This document shows, in pieces, positions 1-10,031 of a stretch of DNA of 64,000 bases. The notes under the pieces are model-generated. The model had not been told where the DNA came from and did not search any database. It saw only the letters and a program-made list of their open reading frames with translations. The stretch is from Jackrogersella multiformis (taxonomy: Eukaryota; Ascomycota; Sordariomycetes; Xylariales; Hypoxylaceae), in assembly GCA_902806575.1 (NCBI GenBank), contig CADCXD010000011.1, positions 744,001-808,000 of the forward strand. The letters are read 5' to 3'. The translations under genes and the position numbers were made by a program. The number at the start of each line of letters is the position of its first letter. Position 1 is the first letter of the stretch.

Positions 1-797
1 CCTTGGAGTGGCAGAAAGTTGCTGCTCTCTTGCTTGAGATCTGTAGAGCGTAAGTCCATGATCTATCTGGCTAGTAGTTGATTTGATCTCTCTACTTACT
101 ACTCGTTTGCTCTCCTCGACATCAATCTTGTTTCCAAGCACAACCTGTACGATCCCGTTAGCTGACATCAATCTAACATCATTCGAAGGCTTGGTGACGC
201 TTCTTACGAATGGAAAGTTCTCGGGGTCTCGTGGAGAAGCTTGGATTAAGAACTCGTCTCTCCAGCTATCCAGCGCATCGAAACTCTTAGAGTTATTGAC
301 GTCAAAGACTAGCACGCAGCAATCGGCACCTCGGTAGAATGCAACGCCTAACGACTGAAAACGCTCCTGACCAGCTGTGTCCCAAAGCTGCTCATTGTCA
401 GCAGTCGTCCTTTGATAAGCCTGCCGTCACCTGTGAGCTCCTCGTACCTGCATCGTGACTTGTCGGTCGTCAACCAGCACCTCTCGGGTTAGGAAGTCGG
501 CACCGATAGTGGCTTTGTAGCTGGCACTGAACTTCTTGTTGACCTATGAATAGAGAATATTAGTTCCCGATTGTCTAGTGGTCGAAATGGTAGAGTCGCA
601 GAGAAAGGTTGTTAGTTCCGACGATTGAAACATACATATTGGTTCATCAAACTGGTCTTGCCAACACCGCTGTCGCCAAGTATAATAACCTAAAGTAGAC
701 AGAATGTTAGCTAAGAAGAATACTTGCAACGATCCATCCTATGTTCCCCGAATGGGTTTTATCGTACCTTCAAGAGGACCTTCTTCCTGGACGCCAT
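1..797 (-). CDS. ypt7: Rab7-family GTPase Ypt7 (3' end off window)
   Basis: Small GTPase of late endosome/vacuole traffic and vacuole fusion. Six exons join in frame on the minus strand: 797-768, 689-636, 543-448, 387-208, 144-100 and 40-1. The product begins MASRKKVLLK and carries the P-loop GDSGVGKTS, the switch I effector stretch YKATIGADF, switch II WDTAGQERFQSLG, the Rab7-typical run FYRGADCCVLVFD and the guanine-binding motif GNKID. About 148 residues are visible; fungal Ypt7 is about 205, so the hypervariable tail and prenylated cysteines lie beyond the left edge. All five introns are short with GTRNGN donors. The start is fixed by the conserved N-terminus. Identity as Rab7 rather than another Rab rests on SSKRAATFCHSK and the YRGADCC block. 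It is divergently oriented to the small mitochondrial gene at 1956. Confidence 0.93.
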
Positions 798-1955
798 GGT
801 TATAGTTAAGCCGAGCGACTTGTAGACTGGTTCGGGGTCAAGAAAACTCCGTAGAATATGATGAAAGGGTCGATTGAATTACTCGATTATATGCGCCGCC
901 TTAAAAAGCTAAGGTCGGATGGAGGTAGCTGAGCTTATTCGAGGTGGTGTTTTGGTTGTTGTTATTGTAAGTTGTAAGTTCTCGGTTCCGGGTTCTGGTT
1001 CTGGGTTGACGGGTGGATTAAGCGCTGGTCGGACCTTCGCCGATACCTACCTGATACAGGAGCTGATAAGGCCCTGTAACTTGGTACCTAGATAGGTACC
1101 TAGCTTTTAGTAGCACGAGATCAATCACAGGGGCTGGAAGGCAGCCACACAACAAACCTTGGAAGTTCCGTCCAATGCTTCAAAGCCACATCGGATGCAT
1201 TTAACCTCAGAACATAAACTGTAAGTTCACGCAGTTATGGATGCCACTGATGGATGCCTTCTAATTTAAGGTACGGAGGCCTAATGAGTTGTACTACCTA
1301 GGTACATAAGGTATCGAATTTCACCCGGAGTCGATGTCAGGCAACACACCTGTCTTACCTAGTTACCTAGGCCGATAAGCAAAGTGAGTTTCTTACAACA
1401 AAGAGTAGCCCTGGAGATGTTTCTTACGACTGTAGGTGCCTACAGCGTAGTACCTAGTACCTAGGTACCTGGTAGGTTCTAAGTTGAGGCTGGAGCTATC
1501 TAGACCCTTGCGTAAATAGTCGAATCCGGACATCAACTATTATCACATGCACCTACTTTTGCTCATTTATTACATAGTACTAACTAGAACATCACCGGGG
1601 TTTCAATGTCTCATGAATTGGTCTAATCTCTATTCCGATCTTTAGTGTAGGACAGAGGAGCCTCCAATTTTTTTTTACCATAATTACCTAGGTACAGATG
1701 ATGAATTTCTAATGAACCCTGCAAGAGTTAAGGAGAGCTTCGAGCAAAATGCCGTGTCATGATGTCATACATCATCATGTCCCTTATGTGCCCATCACAG
1801 ATATGGATGGCAAACTTTAAGCTCCTAAGCAACTACCATAAGATTCCCATCTACAAAACCTTGGAAGCTTAACTTAGGCATATATTGTTCTCTAACCTAG
1901 GTCCTTATACTCTCCTCAGCATTAACAATTACTGTTCCTCGCTCGGCTACTCACA
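798..1955. other. divergent intergenic region
   Basis: No gene is visible. This holds both promoters of the Ypt7 gene and the gene at 1956, and several copies of the palindromic TACCTAGGTA-type motif (near 1091-1110, 1297, 1450-1475 and 1686). Confidence 0.6.
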
Positions 1956-2573
1956 ATGGTTGCTATTCGCGTGCACAACACTTTGAACGCCTTGAGGGCT
2001 GTCCGTACTCGCGCTCCCCAAGCCTACCGCACCTTTTCTACCAGCCCTCGCTACTATGCGCCAGGCTACGGCGACGGAAAGGGAGACCCGGTCGGAGACG
2101 ACCCTCAGAACCAACCGGCGTCAAACGATGTGCAACATGCGGGCGAGCACCCCGGCCCGGATCCCCCCGACGTGGGCAAGGGAACCGGAGGCGGTCCTAC
2201 CAAAGCCGGCCTGAACAAGAGCATGAAGAAGGCCGCCGCCCGCGAGTCCGGGCAGAAGTCCCCCGAGGACGCCAGCGCGCAGTCCGGAGGGTCGAGGTCG
2301 AAGGAGGCTACGGAGACGGGGGGCAGCCCTACGGGCGGGAGCATCGCCAACGCGGCGAGCCAGAAAGGAGGTGAGGCGCTGAAAGGACCCCAGGGCAAGG
2401 GCACGCCCAGCCCCAAGATCCACAACCAGGCCGTGCCGGCCGTCAAGTCGGGCTTGAGTGACGAGCAGAAGCAGGAAGTCGAAAGGCATAACGCCGACTT
2501 CGAGAAGCGCCACGACCGCGCCGCTCCCGCTGAGGGGGACAAGGTTAATCCCAAATACTGGAAGGGGACGTGA
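1956..2573 (+). CDS. small mitochondrially targeted protein, function unknown
   Basis: Uninterrupted 205-residue frame. The N-terminus (MVAIRVHNTLNALRAVRTRA...) is rich in Arg/Ala/Leu, lacks acidic residues and is followed by RTFSTSPR, which looks like a mitochondrial presequence with its cleavage region. The rest is hydrophilic, Gly/Pro/Lys-rich and probably disordered, with a charged helical stretch LSDEQKQEVERHNADFEKRH and a short C-terminal motif GDKVNPKYWKG. From memory, the block GYGDGKGDP followed by HPGPDPPDVGKG recurs in uncharacterised ascomycete proteins of similar size; I know no function. The codons are strongly GC-rich at third positions, which creates long spurious frames on the opposite strand. 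The start is the first ATG in a CACAATGG context. Confidence 0.8.
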   Translation: MVAIRVHNTLNALRAVRTRAPQAYRTFSTSPRYYAPGYGDGKGDPVGDDPQNQPASNDVQHAGEHPGPDPPDVGKGTGGGPTKAGLNKSMKKAAARESGQKSPEDASAQSGGSRSKEATETGGSPTGGSIANAASQKGGEALKGPQGKGTPSPKIHNQAVPAVKSGLSDEQKQEVERHNADFEKRHDRAAPAEGDKVNPKYWKGT

Positions 2574-3128
2574 GTAATGCGTGTTGCTGTGCATTGTATT
2601 TGTATTTATATCTGATACATTTGCTTGATACGTCCATGTGCTGTTATTGCTTGCTGCGGCGTTTCAATATAATGCAGTACACTGACTGACTTATCACGGA
2701 CATAGAGGCGGTCGTAATCCAGCGGAGGGGGTTGATTGGAATGCGTAACTGAATAAGTCGACATCGTGTTTGCGCTGCATTCGTTTACAAGGGCATTCAT
2801 ATTGTATTACTACATGTCGTTGTACAATTACTGTGTCCATACATGTAGTAGTAAGTTTTTATTCTTGATTGTCGAAAGAGGTGCTCTCCTATTGACATAG
2901 GTACAAACTTGAGTTGGATATTAGAATAACCTGATTTGTGTATATTTCATAAGTCTTCAAGGTTATGAAAGTGGAGCCGGCAGGTTTACTAGCTCCAACC
3001 CAATTTAAAAGCTCCGATGCTAAATCCATTCAACTCTTTCAACAATTAAAACATTACAAATAATCCACGACAACCCGTATTCTAATGTGATTCCATGGAC
3101 AGCGAGGCACTAACCAGACAGAGACTCG
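2574..3128. other. intergenic, 3' UTR and promoter
   Basis: No convincing coding sequence. It contains the 3' region of the mitochondrial protein gene and the promoter of the gene at 3129. Confidence 0.5.
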
Positions 3129-4406
3129 ATGGCGGATGAGGACCTGCTGCGTAGGATTCACGACTTGGAGGACCTGGACCTGGCAGCGCTGCTCTGTCTT
3201 ATCAGCCGCGAGCACTGCATCGTCAGCACCGAGCCGGCCGAGCTCGACGACTTAGTCGACGAGCTACGGCTCGTCGCCTCGCAGACCTTTTATCTGTCGT
3301 CCGCCGTCGTAGACTGCACTCCGCACACCACGCTCGACGACCTCGCCGCCGCCATCCAGCTGCCTCCCCCCACACCCCAGCCACCGCCAACTCCGCGCAC
3401 CCCTTCCGCATCTCCGGTACATCGCCGCGGGGTCGATCCCTCCTACTCCCACTCCCGCGGGGGCAGCGGTCGCGCTAACAATGCTACATACGGCAACCAC
3501 CAGGCGACGGCAACGACGCCGCCGCACATCGCCAACGTGGTGCTCGCCAAGAACCTCGACCGCGCGCCCAAGGACGTGCAGATCCAGTGCCTGGAGCTGC
3601 TCCGCACGCGGCGGATCCTGACCCGCACCAGCGTGCAGACGGCGCCCAAGCAGTTCCTGTTCGTAGCCGTGCTCGAGACCGGCGGCGCCGCGCGGCTCGT
3701 CCCGCACCTGAACGATCTGTTCTACGTGTCCCACTGGCACGACCCCGAGGACGGGTTTGCGCATTTGGAGGAGGAGCTGGATGGGAACGACGACGGCTAT
3801 TACGGCGATAGGGAAAGACGGGGAGAGGAATCAGACAGCCAGAACAGCGCCTCGAGCGTAGTCCGGCGAAACACAGTCGATTCCATGAGCACGCCCCGAC
3901 CTCGACCTCACCGCGCCCGCAGCACCCACACCCACACCACAAAAGGGGCCGACCACGCAACCCTCGACTCCGCCTCGCTGCTCAGCTCGCGCTCGCGCGC
4001 CTTCCCCTCCCTCGGCGAGCCGGACATCACGTCGCTGGCGCTGCAGGCGCGGCAGGTGACGCTGGACGTGGAAGTGCTGCGGTACTCGCTGAACATCGTG
4101 TCGTTCCTGCGGATGCACCGGGCGGTGGCGCCGGGCGGCGGCGGCGCCACGCCGGCGGCCACCAAGCACCTGGAGCAGCTGGTCAAGTGCCTGGCCGCGC
4201 TGCACGGCCTGGACTACGTGACGCCCTCGCTGGTCGCCCTCGCCGCCAAGAAGGTGTACGCCCACCGCGTGCGCCTGTGCCCCCCCGCCCGCGAGCGCAG
4301 CATGCAGTGGGGCAGCGAGCTCTCCGCCGTCGAGGCCCTGCTCGAGGGCGTCGCCGCCGACGACGTCATCGATGATGTGTTGGCTATGGTCGAGGCGCCG
4401 CTGTAG
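3129..4406 (+). CDS. ChlI/MoxR-like (Mg-chelatase-related) fungal protein without a P-loop
   Basis: Single-exon 425-residue frame. Residues about 1-80 form an N-terminal helical domain (LDLAALLCLISREHCIV, TTLDDLAAAI). Residues 80-130 are a Pro/Ser-rich linker. About 135-210 carry the best-conserved core, with NVVLAKNLDRAP, LELLRTRRILTR and HLNDLFYVSHWHDPEDGF. A second linker is followed by a C-terminal lid-like helical domain (VTLDVEVLRYSLNIVSFLRMHRA, YVTPSLVALAAKKVYAHRVRL). Fungal proteins with this architecture are usually labelled magnesium-chelatase-like because the core and lid resemble the ChlI/MoxR branch of AAA+ ATPases. I see no Walker A (GxxGxGK), so ATPase activity is doubtful. Fungi make no chlorophyll, so the label indicates fold similarity only. 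The actual role is unknown. Confidence 0.75.
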   Translation: MADEDLLRRIHDLEDLDLAALLCLISREHCIVSTEPAELDDLVDELRLVASQTFYLSSAVVDCTPHTTLDDLAAAIQLPPPTPQPPPTPRTPSASPVHRRGVDPSYSHSRGGSGRANNATYGNHQATATTPPHIANVVLAKNLDRAPKDVQIQCLELLRTRRILTRTSVQTAPKQFLFVAVLETGGAARLVPHLNDLFYVSHWHDPEDGFAHLEEELDGNDDGYYGDRERRGEESDSQNSASSVVRRNTVDSMSTPRPRPHRARSTHTHTTKGADHATLDSASLLSSRSRAFPSLGEPDITSLALQARQVTLDVEVLRYSLNIVSFLRMHRAVAPGGGGATPAATKHLEQLVKCLAALHGLDYVTPSLVALAAKKVYAHRVRLCPPARERSMQWGSELSAVEALLEGVAADDVIDDVLAMVEAPL

Positions 4407-4976
4407 GTTGTTGCTGCGGCAAGTTCGAGTTGTTACGAGTTATGATACCCCGGGTTATATAGACAGGTATAGATAGGTATAGGTACAGACAGGTCGAATT
4501 AGATTAAGTTGAACCGCATTTCAGCAAAGCTTGGTTATAGTAATGTTAATACGGACACATGAAAATCAAGTCAGAACGAAGCTTTAGTATAGCGAAGAGC
4601 CATTCTTATGACTCGAAGTATGTCCTAGTATGTTTTTTTATTCGTGATTCTCTACAGTACAAAGCGTGCTGTCCACCTAGGCGCCTAATATATAGGTATC
4701 TACCTAAGTAGGTAGGACAGGTCCGTCACATTAGACACGGTACCCTCGCCCGCGGCTTTCAATGCCGGACACACGCCGCGCGCCTTTTTCAATTCATGGT
4801 TCCGAAACGCCAGCCTCGTGGGCTTTTACCCTGCCCATCCACGTTTCCGTGCCTTCCTCATTTCATTAGGGGGTTCTAGGGTTCTTTTATCTAGTCGTGT
4901 TTTTTTTTTCCTGGTCTCGTCGAGGATAACACCGGATGCGATGGGGTGGAATGGAATGGAATAGGATTGGGTGTCA
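4407..4976. other. convergent intergenic region
   Basis: 3' regions of two converging genes (ChlI-like and GDA1). It contains a TACCTAGGCGCCTA stretch and TATCTACCTAAGTAGGTAGG near 4674-4713. No gene seen. Confidence 0.5.
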
Positions 4977-6773
4977 TTAGTAGGTCTGGCTGACCTTGCA
5001 CGACCAGCCCGAGTTCTTGGATAGTAGGGGCAGACTGGGTGGGAATAGGTTAGCATATGTGCGAACAGGATAGGACAAAAGCATATACGAGACGGGGAAG
5101 AGATAGGAATAGAATGGACTGGCTTACCTGGCTCCTAGACACCATCCCAACTCGTTGTCGTTGATCTTCTTGGCCATGTTGACCTCCCTGTCGATGGGCA
5201 TCTCGTAGCCGGTGTGCAGCAGGCCGATCATGAAGTTGAGGTCGAGGCAGTACTCGCCGCGCTCGCGCAGCTCGTCGAGCGCGTCGGGGATGTGGCTGAA
5301 CACGTCCCAGGACTGCTCGCCGCCGCACACGGCGGCGGCCAGGTCGTGCAGCTCCCGCAGCGTAAACGAGTCGGGCATGCCGAGCGGCTTGGCGCGGTCG
5401 TAGAAGAACGAGAAGATGTACACGTCCTCCCTGGCGAAGGTCTTGGCCAGCGAGGGCTGGTGCACGCCGTTGAAGGAGCACGGCTTCAGCTTGCACGCCG
5501 CGTCCTTGTCGAGGATCCGCTCGGCCAGCGCGCGGCACTGCGCCGGGGCCGGCGTCGCGGGGCCGGTGACGTTTAGCTCTATCTCGTTGTTACCGAGGGG
5601 GCTGTTGTCGCCGAGCTTGACCTTGATGGTGTCCGTCTGGCCGGCGTTGATGCAAGGGTGGTTGAGGATAGGCTTCTTCAAGAAGTCGTTGGTCTTCTCC
5701 TTCTTAAGGATGTCGTGAAAGAGGGCCAGGTGGATCGCGTTTCGAGCGGCCATCAGACCGTAGCCCAGGTGAGAGTGCTGGTAAAGTTCGAATTTTCGTC
5801 CGCCGAAGGATAGCTCGTACTTGTGATCGCCCTCGGCTAGCTTCTCAGGCATACCGCCAGATTCAAGTTCCTTAAAGGTAGGCTCAAAGACGATCTGCGT
5901 GGAACCACCGCCGAGATCGAAGATGGCGGCTGTTGGGCTCTGGTCGGGGCCGCCGATCTTGCCGAGGAGGTAGTTGGTGGTGATCCAGGCGTACACACCC
6001 TCGTCGGAACCGTCCATAATCGCAACACCGTTCTCCTCCTTCGAGACGACGGGGAAAGGGTAGTCCTTCTCGAGGTGAGTGCGAACGGTTTCCAGGATTC
6101 GGTCACTAGCCTCCGGGCCGATCATTCGCAAACCAGCGGTCGCCTTTACGGCAACCGGAGTGCAACCCTTCAACTTGTCGGGAACGGTCTTCATTGCGAC
6201 GGCCATCAGAGCATCCAACGTCTTTGCGGCGGAGACAGGGTCATCCTTATATTTGCTCAGTCCTCCCACGCTCTTCTCGGTCATCTTGAACTCCTCTCCT
6301 TCCAGCGCCGGGGTCGGGCCGCAGTTGTTGAACTTGTAGACGTGGATTCGAGATCCAGTGCTACCGGCGTCGACCATGATGACGTATTGTACGATCGGCT
6401 TGTCCTTGGAATACGATCTGGTGCACTGGTCGGTTCCGTATGATGAATCAGAGGGTACCTGGCCACCAGAATGCGACACTACAGTATTTCCAATTAGATT
6501 GCTGGAGCTGGACGGTATATTTATGAATAGAGGACACATACCACCATTATAGACTTCCACACCCTTAGGCGAAAAGTAGTAGAACAGGAACACCATAAAA
6601 ACAACGATGGCTGTGGTCTTTAGCCATCGCGTCTTCTGGGCCTGGTTCATTGTTGCGGTTTGTAGCTTCTCCACGATGCCGGGTTCTCGGTGACCCGAGT
6701 CGTATCGCGCTGGTTTTTCGTGAGGGTCGTGATGCACTTGCTTAGTAGGCAACGAGACCGATGTTCTCCTCAT
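4977..6773 (-). CDS. gda1: guanosine-diphosphatase Gda1 (Golgi NTPDase)
   Basis: Type II Golgi membrane apyrase that hydrolyses lumenal GDP to GMP, so that GDP-mannose import can continue during glycosylation. Exons 6773-6542, 6478-5128 and 5034-4977 give 546 residues. Residues about 52-68 form the signal anchor. The apyrase-conserved regions are DAGSTGSR (114-121), ATAGLR (190-195), DEGVYAW (236-242) and DLGGGST (265-271). The last intron joins GWCLGA to SLPLL, the conserved Gda1 C-terminus, which supports the splice strongly. The first intron (6541-6479, 63 bp) keeps frame even if retained, so it is less certain; it has GTATGT, TCTAAT and TAG in the expected order. An open frame continues upstream to 7037, but that part reads as a CT-rich leader. 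I place the start at MRRTSVSLPTK. Confidence 0.92.
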
Positions 6774-7606
6774 AACCTTCAAGTTATATGCATCCCCAAG
6801 CAGATTGGAGAACTTGAAAGGGAGAAGAAAAGGGGAAGAAAGGGGAGAGGGAAAAGGAGAAAGAGAAAAAAAGGACGAGTGACAGATCACGAGAACATGC
6901 AGCAAGACGAAAATAGTGTCCTTAACTAATAGTAGACGAGACGCGATGATCAATTCCAGATAGGGGGGATTTGTCGAATAGGAATATGTTGTATGTGTGA
7001 AAAGGGGGGCGAACGAGATGCAATGCAACTTGTTCACTTCACAAAATACAAAAAAAAAGAGAATGTCGTCTTCAAAGATTTTCTACCAATTTCAATTTCA
7101 ATTTCAATGATTTCCAAGGTTAAAATGTCCTTAATCCATGACCCCTGATTTGACTTGGAATTAGTTGGCCTTCGCGACTCTTAGTGCCGAATTTAGGTGG
7201 GTCGGTAGCTGTGGATCCACCTTTATTCTTTGATGATCAAGCCTCACAGCCACACAGCATATCGTACAACTGTCCAGGTGCCCGGTTTAGGTAATCAGCC
7301 GCATTAAAGTACGTACCCCTGCCACTTCTACCTGTAATGGCAATGTCATGTTGCTAGAAGGTACTGTCGTCGGCATCTGACGTACAGGTCGCTGCCGCCT
7401 ATGTATTAGCACTTTCAAATCTACTAAATCGTTGATTACCGACTATATCAACGATCTTTCCCAATCATCTTAACTCTTCAATTTACCTAATTCTTACCAA
7501 TATTTTAAACTCTTTGTAAAATACACATTGGTAATTGGTTCGTAAGACGGACTTACACAACATCCCGCAACGACAGCAACCCTTCGTTCACCGAATAATT
7601 CCTACA
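6774..7606. promoter_or_regulatory. shared divergent promoter, GDA1 / PPPDE gene
   Basis: About 830 bp between two divergent start codons. A long purine tract on the + strand at about 6816-6875 is a CT-rich tract on the GDA1 sense strand, just upstream of its start. Such tracts are common in promoters and leaders of well-expressed fungal genes. No coding sequence seen. Confidence 0.5.
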
Positions 7607-9405
7607 ATGGATGTTCACCTCCTTGTCTACGACCTATCAAATGGTTTAGCCAGGCAGATGTCTCTTGGACTTCTAGGCTTTCAACTTGATGCTATTTATC
7701 ATACTTCAATCGAGTTAGAGGGCATGGAGTATGTCTACGACAGTGGCATCAATGCCATCCAATCGGGAACTTCTCATCTAGGTCCGCCCCTAGAACGAAT
7801 ACATCTCGGGAAGTCCGAACTGCCTATGGAGGTGATTCTTGAGTATCTCGATTCGCTCAGAGAAATATTTACACCTCAAGTGAGTTAATGATATTATTTT
7901 AATTTATCTGTATGTGTTTCGTGCTGACCTAATAGGCATATGACCTCTTTCGTCATAACTGTAACAACTTCAGCAATGACTTCTCTACATTCCTAGTTGG
8001 AAAAGGGATACCAGACCACATTGCAAATATGCCTTTACATGTGCTTGATTCCCCGTTCGGCAGAATGATGCAGCCTCAACTTGCGCAGATGGTTGAGCAG
8101 AGGAAAGCTACGCAAGGTGGATTACTCGGTATTCAGGGCAATGCCCAATCACACGCCAATAATGCCGCCTCTACGACCAACCCTCGAGGTTCAACTGTAA
8201 AGATTGTTACTAGTCTCTCAGAGTTGAACCAGGTACTAGACACTGCTAAGAATGGCTGCGCGATTGTCTTCTTCACTATGGCAAGCTGCGGTCCGTGCAA
8301 GGCACTCTACCCTCTATACGACAGCTTAGCCGAAGAGCATGCGAACAAAGTCACTTTGATTAAGGTTGACATAAATCAAGCATTTGACGTCTCGAAGAAT
8401 TACCAAATATCAGCGACACCTACTTTCGTTACTTTCGTCCGCGGCAAAGAAGAGGATCGATGGATGGGAGCAGACGGAGGTAAACTTCGAGGAACGATCG
8501 GCCTTCTAGCTCAAATGGCAGTTTCAAGACATCCGCATCAATTACTCAATTTACGACACTTTGCCTTTACGGAGCCGAAGCCAGTAATATACGAAAAGGT
8601 TCCTCCGATTCCTAAGCTCTTGTCTAAGCTAGGATCAAAGGCCGATGACGACTCGATAAAGGGAATAATACGCTTTATCGAGATCAGGGCAGCCCAGGGT
8701 CCGGCGCTGGCTCATCTACCAGATCTATCTGCAATTTCCAACTTCTTATGTTCATCGGTGAATGATCTGCCCAAGGAAACCCTGTTCACGGTAGTGGACC
8801 TTTTCCGCTGCACTCTCGCAGATGCACGGGTCAGTGGCTTTTTTGCGGAAGAACATGACCACAAAACAGTTCTGGCCATCCTGGATGCCGTGAATAAGGA
8901 CACGGATTGCCCTTACGCTCTGCGGCTGGTCACATTGCACATGGCTAGTAATCTATTCTCAAGTCACCTCTACGTAGATCAGATTCTCGGCCATCCACAG
9001 TTACGAAGTGCCATCACGCAGCTCATATCATCTAGCTTCCTCGACGACAAGCACAGCACCGTCCGAGTAGCGGCGACATCGCTCCTGTTTAACGTTGCTA
9101 CTGCGAACTCCAAGAAGAGATCGGAATCGGGCGATGCGCTCCCCGAGGAGGACCAAGTAGAACTGACAGCGTCGCTACTTGAAGCTATATCGCAGGAGGA
9201 TTCGTCCAAAGATGCGTTGAATGGCATGTTTATGGCACTCGGATTTCTGGCCTATTGCATGCCGCTGGAAGGAGAGCTCATAGACCTTTTGAGATCTATG
9301 GATGCGCGCGGGACTGTGATAGCGAAAGGGAAGCAGTTTGAATGTGATGCTCTTGTGAAAGAGGTCGGAGAGGAACTGTTGGGAAAAGGCCTTGCGAGGA
9401 AGTAG
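7607..9405 (+). CDS. PPPDE (DeSI-type) peptidase - thioredoxin - PUL fusion protein
   Basis: Exons 7607-7879 and 7936-9405 give 579 residues (stop included in the span). Residues 1 to about 145 are a PPPDE/DeSI-family papain-like peptidase, a family known to remove SUMO or ubiquitin. The putative catalytic His32 lies in IYHTSI and Cys100 in HNCNNFSNDF; the intron falls between them. Residues about 175-285 are a thioredoxin domain with active site SCGPCK (Cys209, Cys212); the usual Trp before the motif is replaced, giving AS-CGPC. Residues about 310 to the end are a helical-repeat PUL domain, the module that in PLAA/Ufd3 binds Cdc48/p97. I infer a redox-linked deubiquitinase/deSUMOylase acting with Cdc48. 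The ATG at 7607 is chosen because it starts directly in the conserved first strand DVHLLVYDLS. Confidence 0.88.
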
Positions 9406-10031
9406 ATTTGCTGTGTCACATACACATCTATTCATCTTCTAGTCGGCGTTATCGAGGTCTAGATAGGTACACTAGAACTAGTTTTATAGTAAGCAGGCGT
9501 TGAATTTCGGTTAGGATTGGCTGGGTTGGTAGGACAGGACGAGATGAATCATGGATGGTCTTTATAATTCGTACCCAGGCACCTATTTCAATAGAAGATA
9601 TCCTATTACACTACCTACACTAGAGAGCTTGCACAGTACCTTGGTACACTATATTTTGGCCCAATCACTTTTTATAATTCCTCAAAGGCTATACCAAATC
9701 ATTGCAATTTTCAAATTTCCATCACGCACCACCCCAAGGTTCTCCTCCCGTCAATTCAATTTAATTCAATTCATCACATTCCATTCCCCTCCTTATTTAT
9801 TTCCTCACGCGCCTGCCAACCCCGACGTCACAGCGCGGGGCAAATCACATCCCAGTCCTCGCTACCGTACCTACCTAGGTATGTAGTACCTATTGCCAAT
9901 TTAACGGGTCGCCCCCTCGACCGTGCGCGCCGTCTCCCCAGCAACCGCGCCACCCCTCAGAGGGCCTCTGCTTACCTAAGTGAGGGAAGTAAATAAAAGC
10001 CAGCGGTTCCACATTCCTCGCCGTTCCCCAT
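9406..10031. other. intergenic region
   Basis: 3' region of the PPPDE gene and promoter/leader of the kinesin gene. It has one TACCTACCTAGGTATGTAG motif near 9869. No gene seen. Confidence 0.5.

Noticed and set aside
2105..2594. Long minus-strand frames opposite the mitochondrial protein
   Set aside because: They are antisense shadows created by GC-rich third codon positions.
6774..7037. N-terminal extension of GDA1 (88 more residues)
   Set aside because: It reads through a CT-rich leader with low-complexity Ser/Phe/Pro/Leu; the conserved GDA1 start is at 6773.
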